The notes beneath the pieces are model-generated. The model saw only the letters and a list, made by a program, of their open reading frames with translations, was not told where the DNA came from and did not search any database. A program made the position numbers and the translations under genes. A stretch of 64,000 nt of DNA. Origin: Streptomyces fumanus (lineage in GTDB: Bacteria; Actinomycetota; Actinomycetes; Streptomycetales; Streptomycetaceae). Below are positions 1-8,245 of the stretch, piece by piece. Position 1 is the first letter of the stretch. Every line of letters starts with the position of its first letter. Where the stretch lies: positions 124,001 to 188,000 of the forward strand of contig NZ_BNBI01000004.1 in assembly GCF_014655295.1 (NCBI RefSeq), read 5' to 3'.

Positions 1-262
1 GCGCGTACGGGCGCTCCTTGTGGTTGCCCACACCGGTGTCGACGAGGATCGTCCGGCCCTCGCTGCGCAGCAGCCAGGTTTGGATCGCGGAACGCACGAT
101 GTGCGTGTCCGGGTCCAGGAAGTGCGGGCTCAGCCAGGACTCGCCGTCCTCCCACACCTCCTTCGGGCTGTCCGGGAAGAAGGTGCCGGGCGTCAGGTCG
201 ACGGAGCCGAAGTACTCCCACACCCGGGTGACGGTGACATCGCCGAGAGTGATCTGGTCCAT
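1..262 (-). CDS. MBL-fold metallo-hydrolase, N-terminal part
   Basis: The first 87 codons of a gene that leaves the left edge of the window. The N-terminus begins MDQITLGDVTVTRVWEYFG and continues through a segment ending ILVDTGVGNHKERPY. That is the characteristic opening of the metallo-beta-lactamase fold family, where the LVDTGxG strand precedes the metal-binding HxHxDH motif, which would lie outside the window. A GAGGA ribosome site sits just upstream of ATG 262. The gene is divergent from the LAL regulator with about 165 bp between them. Substrate cannot be inferred. Confidence 0.75.
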   Translation of the reverse strand, partial: MDQITLGDVTVTRVWEYFGSVDLTPGTFFPDSPKEVWEDGESWLSPHFLDPDTHIVRSAIQTWLLRSEGRTILVDTGVGNHKERPYA

Positions 263-428
263 GAAGGGTCCTCGGGAACGCGAAGGATTTCCTGGACCGT
301 ACGAGCCGCCCCGGCAGCCGGGGTATCCGTCACGTGACTGCACCCGCCCGCCCGCGCCCCGGGCCGGGGGAGCGGCCGCTTGTACCCTGGCCGGGGCAGG
401 GCGAGACGGCTCCCGTGCGTGAGCCAGG

Positions 429-3400
429 ATGCGTGGAGACCCCGTGGACGAGCACACAGGCGGCCCCGGTGCGGCGCCGGAGGCGGACGAGCCGTTCGTC
501 GGCCGCGACGCCGAACTGGCACACCTGCTCCGCGCGGTGCGACCGGCGTCCACCGACCGCGTGGTGACGCTCGTCGGCGCGGCGGGCCTGGGCAAGAGCG
601 CCCTGCTGGACCGGGTGGTGCGCCGGGCCGAGGCCGGCGGTGTGCGCGTACTGCGGGCCGAGGGCAGCGAGTCGGAGGCCCGCCTGCCGTACTCCGCGCT
701 GCACCAACTGCTGCGTCCGCTGCGGGCGGAGCTGGACCGGCTCCCGCACCGGCAGCGCACCGCCGTCGAGGACGCCTTCGGTACCGGACCGGCGGCGCGG
801 GCGGGCCACCCCGATCCGCTGCTGATCGGGGTCGCCGTGCTGGGCCTGCTGTCGGCCCTGGGCGACCGGCGGCCCGTCCTGCTGGTGCTGGACGACGCCC
901 AGTGGTGCGACCGCGCCTCCCTGGAGGCACTGTCCTTCGCCGCCAGACGGCTGGACGGCGAACCGGTCACCCTGCTGATCGCGGCCCGCGACGGCGACCG
1001 CGTCGCCGGATTCGACCGGCACCGGCCCACGCTGGTGCTCCAACCGCTCGACGACGCCGCGGCGAACCGGCTGCTGGACCAGCAGCCACGGCGGCCCACC
1101 GGCCGCACCAGGGCACGCGTCCTGGACCAGGCGGGCGGCAACCCCCTGGCACTGGTGGAACTCGCACGGGCGGCCACCGAAGTGCCGGCCGCGGGCCCGC
1201 TGCCCCTGTCCGAGCACCTGGAACGGCTCTTCGCCGCCCGGCTCGACGGCCTCCCCGCCGACACGACACGGGCCCTGCTGCTCCTGGCCGCGATGGACAG
1301 CGCCGACGCGCCGATCGCTGTCGCCGTGGACGGCGCCGACGGGTCGCTCGCCGTGCCGGCTGCCGTGGGGAACGCCGACGGGCCGCTCGCCGTCCCGGCC
1401 GCCGTGGAGTGCGGCGACGGGCCGCGCGCCGTGCCGGCCGCTGTGGAGAGCGGCGACGGGCCGCGCGCCGTGCCGGCCGCTGTGGAGAGCGGCGACGGGC
1501 CGCTCACCGTCCCGGCCGCCGTGGAGAGCGCCGACGGGCCGCTCACCGTCCCGGCCGCCGTGGAGAGCGCCGACGGGCCGATTGTCCTCCCGGCCGCCAT
1601 GGACAGCGCCGACGGGCCGATTGCCCTCCCGGCCGCCATGGACGCCGCCGATGCGCCGCTCGCCGTCCCGGCCGGACCGCCGCCCACCGAGGACGACGTC
1701 TGGGCCCCGGCCGAGCGGGCCGGGCTGGTCCGGCGCACCGGCCGCGACCTCCGCTTCCGCCACCCGCTGGTCCGGTCCGCCGTGTACCACGCCGCGCCCC
1801 CGGACGCCCGGCGCGCGGCCCACCGCACGCTCGCCGAGCTGCTGCGGGACGAACCGGACCGACGCGCCTGGCACCTGGCGGCCGCCTGCCCGGGACCCGA
1901 CGCGGAGGTCTCGGCGGAGCTGGCGCGGACCGCCGCCCGGGCCCGCCGCCGCGGCGGCCACGCGGCGGCGGCCACGGCCCTCCAGCGCGCCGCGGACCTC
2001 GCACCGCACCGCGCGGACAGCGCCCGGCTGCTGGTCGAGGCCGCCTCGGCGGCCGTGTTCACCGGTGACCTGCCCTGGGTCGAGGAACTGACCGCCGCGG
2101 TCCGCGCCCGCACCGACGACCCCGCTCTGCTGGCCTCCGCCACCGTGCAGGCCGGCCGGCTGGCGGTCCTGACCCAGCGCCACACCACGGTCTTCGCCCG
2201 GCTGACCGACGCGGCCGAGGCACTGGCGGCCTCCCGCCCCGCCACCGCGCTCGACCTGCTCGCCGACGCCGCCGTGATCCGCTTCTACTCCGGAGCCGAC
2301 ACCCAGCGCCGCCGCATCCACGACATCCTGGCCCGCCTTCCCGACGACGCCTCGACCACGGTCCCGCGCACCTGGGTGAGGGCCGTGTCGGATCCCCTCG
2401 CGGTCCGGGCCGAACTCATCGCCGTACTCCCGGGGTTGGCCGCCGAGGCGGCGGACCGGCCGGAACGGCTCACCGCCGTCGGCATCATGGCGTGGCTGCT
2501 GGACGAGACCCCGGAGGCCGTGCGCCTCTTCGACCGGGCCACCGACCGCTGGGCGGCCCAGGGAGCGCTGCCGGAGGGACTGGGCGGCGCGATCGCCTGG
2601 GCCTACGCGGAACGGGGACGCTGGGACCGGGCCCGGGACGCCTGCGCCCGCACCCTCGCCGTCGGCCGGGCGGCCGGCCTCGACCACGCCGTCGCCTGCG
2701 CGAGCGCGGTGGACGCCTTCCTGCTGGCCCACCAGGGCGACCCGGCGGCGGCCCGGGATCGCGCCGACGAGGCGCTCACCCTGATCGACCCGCTGGAGAG
2801 CCGCTCGGTCGCGGTCTACGCCCGCCGCGCACTGGCCGCCGCGGCGGCGGTGGACGGCGCGTACGAGACCGCCTACGACCAGCTCCGCAGGGTCTTCACG
2901 GCGGACGGCACGCCCGTGCACTACCACGCCTCCGCCCCGGCCCTCGCCGACCTGGCCGCCGCGGCCGTGCGCACCGGACACCACGAGGACGCCGCCATGG
3001 TCGTCGAGCGCTGCGCGCGCACGCTCACCGGCCGGGCCTCGCCCCGCCTGCGCGCGCTGCTCGGCCGGGCCCGTGGCCTGCTGGCCGCCCCCGAGGACGC
3101 CGAACCGCACTTCCGGGCCGCCCTGGCCGACCCGGTCCTCGCCCACTGGCCCCTCGAACGCGCCCAGACCCTGCTCGACCACGCCGCGTGGCTGCGCCGC
3201 CGTCGCCGTATCGCGGAGGCGCGGGCGCCGCTCACCGACGCCCTGGAGATCTTCCGCCGCCTGGGGGCCCACCCGTGGCTGGAACGGACCCGGGCCGAGG
3301 CCCGCGCCGCCGGACTCGACGTCACGGACACGGTCCCCGACGCGCTCGCCCGGCTCTCCCCGCAACAGCAGCAGATCATCAGGCTCGCCGCCCGCGGGCT

Positions 3401-3554
3401 GACCAACCGCGAGATCGGCGAGCGGCTCTTCCTCTCCCCCCGCACGGTCGGCTCGCACCTCTACCGCAGCTTCCCCAAACTGGGCATCACCACCCGCACC
3501 CAGCTCCGCGACCTCGTCGAGGGCACCCTGGCGACGGCCGGACGCGGGGAGTGA
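429..3554 (+). CDS. LAL-type LuxR transcriptional regulator with AAA ATPase domain
   Basis: A large ATP-binding LuxR-family regulator of about 1040 residues. The N-terminal STAND/AAA module has Walker A GAAGLGKS at residues 50-57 and a Walker B strand VLLVLDDAQW around residue 155. The middle is alpha-helical and TPR-like. The C-terminus carries the LuxR helix-turn-helix (LSPQQQQIIRLAARGLTNRE onward, SPRTVGSHLY) in the last 70 residues. ATG 429 is used here. GTG 444, five codons later, has a better-placed GGAG (435-438) and may be the true start. A tandem 13-residue repeat interrupts the linker between the ATPase module and the conserved AERAGLVRR...FRHPLVRSAVY segment. Family length is normally 900-950, so the extra length matches the repeat. 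Effector and target genes are unknown. Confidence 0.9.
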   Translation: MRGDPVDEHTGGPGAAPEADEPFVGRDAELAHLLRAVRPASTDRVVTLVGAAGLGKSALLDRVVRRAEAGGVRVLRAEGSESEARLPYSALHQLLRPLRAELDRLPHRQRTAVEDAFGTGPAARAGHPDPLLIGVAVLGLLSALGDRRPVLLVLDDAQWCDRASLEALSFAARRLDGEPVTLLIAARDGDRVAGFDRHRPTLVLQPLDDAAANRLLDQQPRRPTGRTRARVLDQAGGNPLALVELARAATEVPAAGPLPLSEHLERLFAARLDGLPADTTRALLLLAAMDSADAPIAVAVDGADGSLAVPAAVGNADGPLAVPAAVECGDGPRAVPAAVESGDGPRAVPAAVESGDGPLTVPAAVESADGPLTVPAAVESADGPIVLPAAMDSADGPIALPAAMDAADAPLAVPAGPPPTEDDVWAPAERAGLVRRTGRDLRFRHPLVRSAVYHAAPPDARRAAHRTLAELLRDEPDRRAWHLAAACPGPDAEVSAELARTAARARRRGGHAAAATALQRAADLAPHRADSARLLVEAASAAVFTGDLPWVEELTAAVRARTDDPALLASATVQAGRLAVLTQRHTTVFARLTDAAEALAASRPATALDLLADAAVIRFYSGADTQRRRIHDILARLPDDASTTVPRTWVRAVSDPLAVRAELIAVLPGLAAEAADRPERLTAVGIMAWLLDETPEAVRLFDRATDRWAAQGALPEGLGGAIAWAYAERGRWDRARDACARTLAVGRAAGLDHAVACASAVDAFLLAHQGDPAAARDRADEALTLIDPLESRSVAVYARRALAAAAAVDGAYETAYDQLRRVFTADGTPVHYHASAPALADLAAAAVRTGHHEDAAMVVERCARTLTGRASPRLRALLGRARGLLAAPEDAEPHFRAALADPVLAHWPLERAQTLLDHAAWLRRRRRIAEARAPLTDALEIFRRLGAHPWLERTRAEARAAGLDVTDTVPDALARLSPQQQQIIRLAARGLTNREIGERLFLSPRTVGSHLYRSFPKLGITTRTQLRDLVEGTLATAGRGE
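1287..1670 (+). repeat. In-frame 39-bp coding minisatellite (10 units)
   Basis: Ten consecutive units encode variants of AAVESGDGPLAVP. The first two are 12 codons long and the last eight are exactly 13 codons (39 bp) each. Neighbouring units are the most alike, for example AAVESGDGPRAVP beside AAVESGDGPLTVP, and AAMDSADGPIALP beside AAVESADGPIVLP. This points to stepwise unequal duplication. Units are contiguous with no spacers, and the unit length keeps the gene in frame whatever the copy number. The ancestral unit appears to be the short segment that normally follows the LLLAA helix in LAL regulators. Confidence 0.9.
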
Positions 3555-3578
3555 GACGGGCGGTGAGGCTCCCGCCGA

Positions 3579-3956
3579 CTAGGAGCCGGACGGCCCGATC
3601 TCTCCCGCGAAGACGATGATCTGGTCGATGAGGCTGCGCCGCAGATGGACGACGTCCGTTCCGGCCAGGCGGGGGCCGCCGTCCGGCGTGGTGAAGACCC
3701 ACTGGTACCTGGCCCACTCGTCCGGCATGTCCACCGCCGAGCAGCGCACCATCGTGCCGGTACCCGCCGGGTGGTGCCGGATGTCCAGCACGAACCGTTC
3801 GACCGCCTCGATCCCGTCACTGCGGCCCAGCGGTCCCCAGAGCACCACGTCCGACGTGAGGGCCTGGGAGAGCAGGCCGGTCACATAGGCGTCGTCCGGG
3901 GCGTTGAACGCGGAGATGAAGGTGTCGATCGCGGACCGAGCGGCTGCTTCCTGCAT
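3579..3956 (-). CDS. NTF2/SnoaL-like small protein
   Basis: A 125-residue protein with the NTF2-like/SnoaL pattern: an N-terminal helix (SAIDTFISAFN), a central acidic and hydrophobic segment (SDVVLWGPLGRSDGIEAVERF) and a closing beta sheet ending LIDQIIVFAGEIG. The frame is open up to ATG 4052, but that longer start would place the N-terminus across the palindrome at 4051-4067. ATG 3956, which begins MQEAAARSAIDTF, gives the usual family length. The gene converges on the LAL gene and diverges from a second NTF2-like gene. Function is unknown; members are often ligand-binding or isomerase-like. Confidence 0.75.
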   Translation of the reverse strand: MQEAAARSAIDTFISAFNAPDDAYVTGLLSQALTSDVVLWGPLGRSDGIEAVERFVLDIRHHPAGTGTMVRCSAVDMPDEWARYQWVFTTPDGGPRLAGTDVVHLRRSLIDQIIVFAGEIGPSGS

Positions 3957-4050
3957 GCACCAGTAATACCAGGCCGCTCGCGGCTCGTTCGTCCCACCGG
4001 GGACCGTGTGCACCGTGCGGCTCATGGGTCCTGCCGGTCCCGTGGGGCTC

Positions 4051-4067
4051 ATTACCCCCGGGGTAAT
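4051..4067. promoter_or_regulatory. Perfect palindromic operator candidate ATTACCCC-C-GGGGTAAT
   Basis: An exact 8+1+8 inverted repeat in the intergenic space between two divergently transcribed NTF2-like genes, 82 bp before the rightward start codon and 95 bp before the leftward one. Its A/T-rich ends stand out against the local base composition. A dimeric repressor site controlling both genes is the simplest reading. No regulator gene lies directly beside it. Confidence 0.6.
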
Positions 4068-4148
4068 CGACCGCCGCGCAGATCACCGGCAGGATCGACC
4101 ACATCGACGGAACCCCGTCAGGACCCCGCCGCAGTCACGAGGAGCGCC

Positions 4149-4589
4149 ATGACCGCCAAGTCCACCGCCCAGGCCGCGAGTTCCCCGTCCGAGGAGACCC
4201 GGGCCGTGGTGCGGGAGTTCCTCGCCGCGCGGCTGGCCGGGGACACGGAACGGCTCACGGCGCTCTTCGCGGACGTGGTCGACTGGCAGCTCGCCGAGAA
4301 CCCCGCCGTGCCGTGGATACGTCCCCGGTCCACCGCCGCCGAGTGCGCCGCCCAGTTCACGGAGCTGATGGAGCACACCGTGCCGGAGGACGCCCGCGCC
4401 TCCGTGGACGCCTTTCTCGTCGACGGCACCGACGCCGTGCTGACGGGGCATGTGTCGGGGACCGTGCGCGCCACGGGCAAGTCCTTCGAGGGCCCGTTCG
4501 CGCTGCGGCTCACCGTCGAGAACGGCCGGATCACCCGGCACCACCTCTACGAGAACAGCCTGTCGATCGCCGCGGCCTGCACACCGTGA
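4149..4589 (+). CDS. SnoaL/NTF2-like protein
   Basis: A 146-residue SnoaL-like protein. The N-terminal helix (TRAVVREFLAARLAGDTERL) is followed by FADVVDWQLAEN, a sheet segment DAFLVDGTDAVLTGHVSG and the terminal ENGRITRHHLYENSLSIA, a typical polyketide-cyclase-like layout. The ATG at 4149 is preceded by AGGAG. It shares the intergenic region, and probably the palindrome at 4051-4067, with the divergent NTF2-like gene. A biosynthetic partner is not evident in the window. Confidence 0.85.
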   Translation: MTAKSTAQAASSPSEETRAVVREFLAARLAGDTERLTALFADVVDWQLAENPAVPWIRPRSTAAECAAQFTELMEHTVPEDARASVDAFLVDGTDAVLTGHVSGTVRATGKSFEGPFALRLTVENGRITRHHLYENSLSIAAACTP

Positions 4590-4711
4590 GCAAAGGCGGG
4601 GGCGGGGCGGGGCGGGGGAGGGCCGTACCCGGTGTGCGCGGGCGGCCCGCTCCGGACAGCCATCCGCGCTGTCCGGGGCCGGCCGCCGCCCATGTGCCCG
4701 GTGGGCCCGGC

Positions 4712-5341
4712 TCACCCGATGTTCATGTCCACGTCGGTCACGTACCAGCGGTCACCCGTCTGGGTGGCTTCGAACGCGATGTCCAGGTCCCCCGACCCCA
4801 GACCCGTGGAGTTGGCCAGCACGACCTCCTCCAGGGTCTGCCCGTCGACGGTGATCCGGTCGGCCGGGATCTTGGCCTTGCCGCCCTCCGCCGTGACCTC
4901 GTTCACCTCGACGGCCGGGTGTCCGCCGGCCTGCTGGGGCTTGAAGGTCGTACGCAGCCGGTCGGTGACGGTCTTCACCTGCTCCGACGCGGGGGAGCCG
5001 CTCGCGCACGCCGCCCCGGGATCGCCGGTCGCGGGCGCCGACCCGGTGACCGAGGGGCCCATCACCAAGCACGCCTGTTCGGTGTCGCCCTCGATGACCG
5101 CGGTGATCAGGGTGCCGACCGCCTCTTCGGGGCTGGACTGCGCGCCGGCCGACGACCCGGAGACGGTCGCTCCGGTCTCCTCCGCCTTCGGTGGCTCGAC
5201 CGTGGCGGACACGCGCGCGGCCGGCTTGCCGGTGGAGGACCCCCCGTCGTCGTCCGAGCATCCCGCGAGCGCTGTCAGCACTGCTGCCAACGCGACTCCC
5301 GCGCCCCACCTGGCGGTCCCTGTACGGCTTCTGTATGGCAC
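4712..5341 (-). CDS. Putative lipoprotein with NTF2-like extracytoplasmic domain
   Basis: A 209-residue protein. GTG 5341 is chosen because GGAG lies directly upstream and it places a normal signal peptide first. The signal peptide ends in the lipobox LAGC (Cys 28), followed by an acidic, Ser/Gly-rich linker. The folded part starts near EEAVGTLITAVIEGDTEQAC and ends with a sheet including TQTGDRWYVTDVDMNIG, the pattern of small DUF4878/NTF2-like lipoproteins in actinomycetes. It is expected to be anchored on the outer face of the membrane. Function is unknown. It stands alone, upstream of the converging SnoaL gene. Confidence 0.8.
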   Translation of the reverse strand: MPYRSRTGTARWGAGVALAAVLTALAGCSDDDGGSSTGKPAARVSATVEPPKAEETGATVSGSSAGAQSSPEEAVGTLITAVIEGDTEQACLVMGPSVTGSAPATGDPGAACASGSPASEQVKTVTDRLRTTFKPQQAGGHPAVEVNEVTAEGGKAKIPADRITVDGQTLEEVVLANSTGLGSGDLDIAFEATQTGDRWYVTDVDMNIG

Positions 5342-5540
5342 TGTTCTCCGCGGCCTTCCCGTGGACGTCCTGACTTGCGAGGCACCACTCCGGGGCCCGC
5401 CGCCGTCCCGTCGGCCCGTGGCTCCACCGGAGCACCACCGGGCCGGCCGCGACACGGCGGCAGGGCAGGGGTGATTGCCGTCGTCGGACGTGAAACGGGG
5501 CGCGGCGGCAAATGGTTCACCCGAGGCCGGACCGGCCCGG

Positions 5541-6554
5541 TCAGGACGACTCGCGCACCACCAGTTCCGTCGGCAGTGTCACCTGCTGCCGGGCCGCGCC
5601 GTGCTGGGTGATGCCGGTGAGGATGCGGACCATCGTGCGGCCGATCTCCTCCACCGGCTGACGCACCGTCGTCAGGGGCGGATTGGTGTGCCGGGCGAGG
5701 ATGGAGTCCTCGAATCCCACCACCGCGACGTCGCGGGGTGTCCGGCGCTTGCGGCGGCGCAGTTCGGCCAGCGCGCCGACCGCCATGAGGTCGGAGGCGG
5801 CGAACACGGCGTCCAGGTCCGGGGCCCGTTCGAGAAGTGAACGCATCGCCCGACCAGCGCCTTCCTCCGTGAAGTCGCCGACCTCCACCAGGAGTTCGTC
5901 CGCGCGCACCCCGGCCGCCTCGTGCGCGGCGCGCCAGCCGGCCAGCCGGCTGCGGCCGACGTCCATGTCCAGCGGCCCGGTGATGGTGGCGATCCTGGTC
6001 CGGCCGCGCTCCAGCAGATGCCGCACCGCCGCGGCGGCGCCCCCCGCGTTGTCGGCGTTCACATAGCTCAGCCGCTCGCCCGCGTCCCGGCGGCCGGCCA
6101 GCACGGTGGGCAGGCCCATCTCCTCCAGCATGCCGGGCAGGCGGTCCTCGGCGTGCACCGAGACCAGCAGCACCCCGTCGACCCGGCGCGTCGCCACCGA
6201 CTCGGTGAGATGGTCGCGTTCGGCCTGGTCACGGACGAGCATGAGCTGCAACTGGGTCTGGGTCTCGGCGAGCGCGCCGCTGACCCCGCGGATCAGCGCG
6301 GCGAAGAAGGGCTCCGAGCCGAGCTTGCTCTCCGACTCCGGGATGACCAGGGCGACGGCGTTGGTGCGGTTGGTCACCAGGCCGCGGGCGACCGAGTTGG
6401 GGACGTAGTTCAGTTCCTTGATCGCCGCCAGCACCCTCGCGCGGGCGTCGTCGCTGACCAGGCCGGAGCCGTTGACGACGCGGGAGACCGTGGTGCGGCC
6501 CACGCCGGCCCGGGCGGCGACCGTTTTGATCGTGGGACGTCGGTTGCCGCTCAT
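5541..6554 (-). CDS. LacI-family transcriptional regulator of the adjacent sugar-uptake operon
   Basis: A 337-residue regulator. Residues 8-30 form the LacI helix-turn-helix (TIKTVAARAGVGRTTVSRVV) and the hinge helix follows at SDDARARVLAAIKELNYVPN. The remainder is a periplasmic-binding-like effector domain. The start is ATG 6554, with GGGAG upstream; the longer open frame adds no conserved sequence. It is divergent from a sugar ABC importer and beta-glucosidase, and two operators of the CebR type (TGGG-N6-CCCA) lie in the shared space. By family knowledge it should repress the importer until an oligosaccharide binds. It may be a CebR paralogue rather than CebR itself. Confidence 0.93.
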   Translation of the reverse strand: MSGNRRPTIKTVAARAGVGRTTVSRVVNGSGLVSDDARARVLAAIKELNYVPNSVARGLVTNRTNAVALVIPESESKLGSEPFFAALIRGVSGALAETQTQLQLMLVRDQAERDHLTESVATRRVDGVLLVSVHAEDRLPGMLEEMGLPTVLAGRRDAGERLSYVNADNAGGAAAAVRHLLERGRTRIATITGPLDMDVGRSRLAGWRAAHEAAGVRADELLVEVGDFTEEGAGRAMRSLLERAPDLDAVFAASDLMAVGALAELRRRKRRTPRDVAVVGFEDSILARHTNPPLTTVRQPVEEIGRTMVRILTGITQHGAARQQVTLPTELVVRESS

Positions 6555-6605
6555 GTGCTCCCTTCCCGGCGGCCGCGGCAGCGCGGCGGCGAGGGTGACC
6601 GGTAA

Positions 6606-6614
6606 CAACTGTTG
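6606..6614. promoter_or_regulatory. Possible autoregulatory palindrome of the LacI gene (CAACTGTTG)
   Basis: An exact 4+1+4 inverted repeat in an A/T-richer patch 52 bp upstream of the LacI-family start codon. Its spacing suits an operator or promoter element for the leftward gene. It is short, and its sequence differs from the TGGG-type operators on the other side of the same region, so it could be coincidental. Confidence 0.3.
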
Positions 6615-6699
6615 CAGACGAAATTTTCGGCAGGAGGCCGCTTAGCTGCGGAGACGAGCCCGGCGGCGATTGATCCGACCAAATATTGCGTTCACGTCA

Positions 6700-6728
6700 T
6701 TGACATGACACCCCGCTGCCGTGAGTCT
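6700..6728 (+). promoter_or_regulatory. Putative promoter of the sugar ABC operon
   Basis: TTGACA at 6700-6705 is followed after a 17-bp spacer by GAGTCT at 6723-6728, a weak but plausible -10 hexamer. A transcript would begin near 6735, and both TGGG-type operators lie immediately downstream, where a bound repressor would block initiation or elongation. An inverted repeat GTCAT-N4-ATGAC (6696-6709) overlaps the -35. Confidence 0.4.
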
Positions 6729-6740
6729 TCCATGCATCGG

Positions 6741-6754
6741 TGGGCACGTTCCCA
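6741..6754. promoter_or_regulatory. LacI/CebR-type operator 1 (TGGGCACGTTCCCA)
   Basis: A 14-bp near-palindrome whose outer TGGG/CCCA arms and central ACGT are symmetric. It resembles the TGGGAGCGCTCCCA operator described for Streptomyces CebR. It lies between the divergent LacI gene and the ABC operon, 98 bp before the binding-protein start. Confidence 0.75.
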
Positions 6755-6762
6755 CTCCGTTG

Positions 6763-6776
6763 TGGGCACGTTACCA
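6763..6776. promoter_or_regulatory. LacI/CebR-type operator 2 (TGGGCACGTTACCA)
   Basis: A second copy, identical to operator 1 at 13 of 14 positions. Its centre is 22 bp from that of operator 1, about two helical turns, so two repressor dimers could bind side by side on one DNA face. Confidence 0.7.
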
Positions 6777-6852
6777 CTCGCTGTCAGAGCCGCTGTAGTC
6801 ATCGCAGATCTGATCACTCCGATGCGTCAGCGACGCCGCTGGGAGGAGATTC

Positions 6853-8157
6853 GTGGGCACTTTTGGTTCGTTGCGTACGAAGGTGGTGGTGGCGGGCGCT
6901 ACCGCCGCCGCCCTGTCACTCGTTGTTGGCTGCAGCAGCAACGACTCGGTCACCGACGGTGGGAAGAAGAACGGCAAGACCGTCATCACCATGGGCCTGT
7001 TCGGCGTGATGGGGATGAAGGAGACGGGACTGCTGGAGCGGTACGAGAAGGAACACCCCGACATCGACATCGAGGCCGAGGTGGCCGGTGACGAGCAGAC
7101 CTACTACACCGCCCTGCAGACCCACCTCGCCGCGGGCAAGGGCCTGAAGGACATCCAGGGCATCGAGATCGGCCGGGCCAAGGAGATCACCGAGACCCAG
7201 GCGGACAAGTTCGCCGACTTCTCCGGCATGGCGGGCACCGACCACTTCCTGCCCTGGAAGCAGTCCCAGATCACCACCAAGGACGGCAAGGTCCTCGGCC
7301 TGGGCACCGACAGCGGTCCCATGGCCGTCTGCTACCGCAGGGACTACTTCGAGAAGGCCGGCCTGCCCACCGACCGCGACGAGGTCGGCAAGCTGTGGCA
7401 GGGCGACTGGAAGAAGTACGTCGAGGTCGGCCGCACCTTCAAGGAGGGCTACAAGGGCGGCGAGGTCGCCTACATGGACTCGGCCAGCGGCCTGTTCAAC
7501 GCCATGGTCTACGGCTACCCGCAGCAGTACTACAACGAAGACGGCGATCTCATCTACGACAAGAACCCGGCCGTCAAGGACGCGTGGAACCTCGCCTCCG
7601 ACGCCGCCGAGCAGGGGCTGACCGCCAAGCTCCGCCAGTTCCAGCCGGGTTGGGACCCGGGACTGGCCAACGGCACCTTCGCCACCGCCGTCTGCCCGGC
7701 CTGGATGCTCAGCAACATCAGCGAGTCGGCCGGCCCGAAGAACAAGGGCAAGTGGGACGTGGCCCGGGCCCCCAAGGGCGCCAACTGGGGCGGCTCCTTC
7801 CTCGGCGTGATCGACAAGAGCCCGGTGAAGGAGGAGGCGAAGAAGCTGGTCGCCTGGCTGACCGCACCGGAGCAGCAGGCGTACATCTTCGAGAAGATCG
7901 GCAACTTCCCGTCCTCGCGCGAGGCGCTGGAGACCAAGGAGGCCAAGCGGGTCACCTCGGAGTACTTCAGCGACGCGCCGATCGGTGAGATCTTCGGTGC
8001 CGCCGCGCAGGAGATCCCGGACGAGCAGGTCCTCGGCCGCAAGGACGGCACGATCAAGGACACCTTCTCCCAGGGGCTGGCGCTGGTCGCCGAGGGCACC
8101 GCGCGCGACAAGGCATGGGACACCACGATGCAGCGGATCGAGAAGGCCGTCGGCTGA
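6853..8157 (+). CDS. Sugar ABC transporter substrate-binding lipoprotein
   Basis: A 434-residue extracellular solute-binding protein (family 1). The GTG start follows GGAGGAG. The signal peptide ends with lipobox LVVGC (Cys 27) and a Ser/Asp-rich linker. The mature part contains the usual binding-protein elements, including VITMGLFGVMGMKETGLLER near the start and a C-terminal KKLVAWLTAPEQQAYIFEK. It is the first gene of an operon with two permeases and a GH1 beta-glucosidase, behind two LacI operators, so cellobiose or another beta-glucoside is the likely ligand. It is CebE-like in role; sequence alone does not fix the sugar. Confidence 0.92.
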   Translation: MGTFGSLRTKVVVAGATAAALSLVVGCSSNDSVTDGGKKNGKTVITMGLFGVMGMKETGLLERYEKEHPDIDIEAEVAGDEQTYYTALQTHLAAGKGLKDIQGIEIGRAKEITETQADKFADFSGMAGTDHFLPWKQSQITTKDGKVLGLGTDSGPMAVCYRRDYFEKAGLPTDRDEVGKLWQGDWKKYVEVGRTFKEGYKGGEVAYMDSASGLFNAMVYGYPQQYYNEDGDLIYDKNPAVKDAWNLASDAAEQGLTAKLRQFQPGWDPGLANGTFATAVCPAWMLSNISESAGPKNKGKWDVARAPKGANWGGSFLGVIDKSPVKEEAKKLVAWLTAPEQQAYIFEKIGNFPSSREALETKEAKRVTSEYFSDAPIGEIFGAAAQEIPDEQVLGRKDGTIKDTFSQGLALVAEGTARDKAWDTTMQRIEKAVG

Positions 8158-8245
8158 CCGCCGGAACCTCGGTCGCCCCGGGCGCGTCCGTACCGGCCCG
8201 CCCGGGGCCCGGCACCGACCATCGCTGTCAGGAAGGGAAGTACCG

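Noticed and set aside
1287..1670. Possible CRISPR array
   Set aside because: The 39-bp units are contiguous with no unique spacers, they encode protein in frame, and no cas genes are present.
330..3458. Very long open frame on the minus strand opposite the LAL gene
   Set aside because: It is the mirror of a GC-rich gene. It lacks recognisable domains and has Arg/Gly-rich composition, and its repeats only mirror the coding minisatellite.
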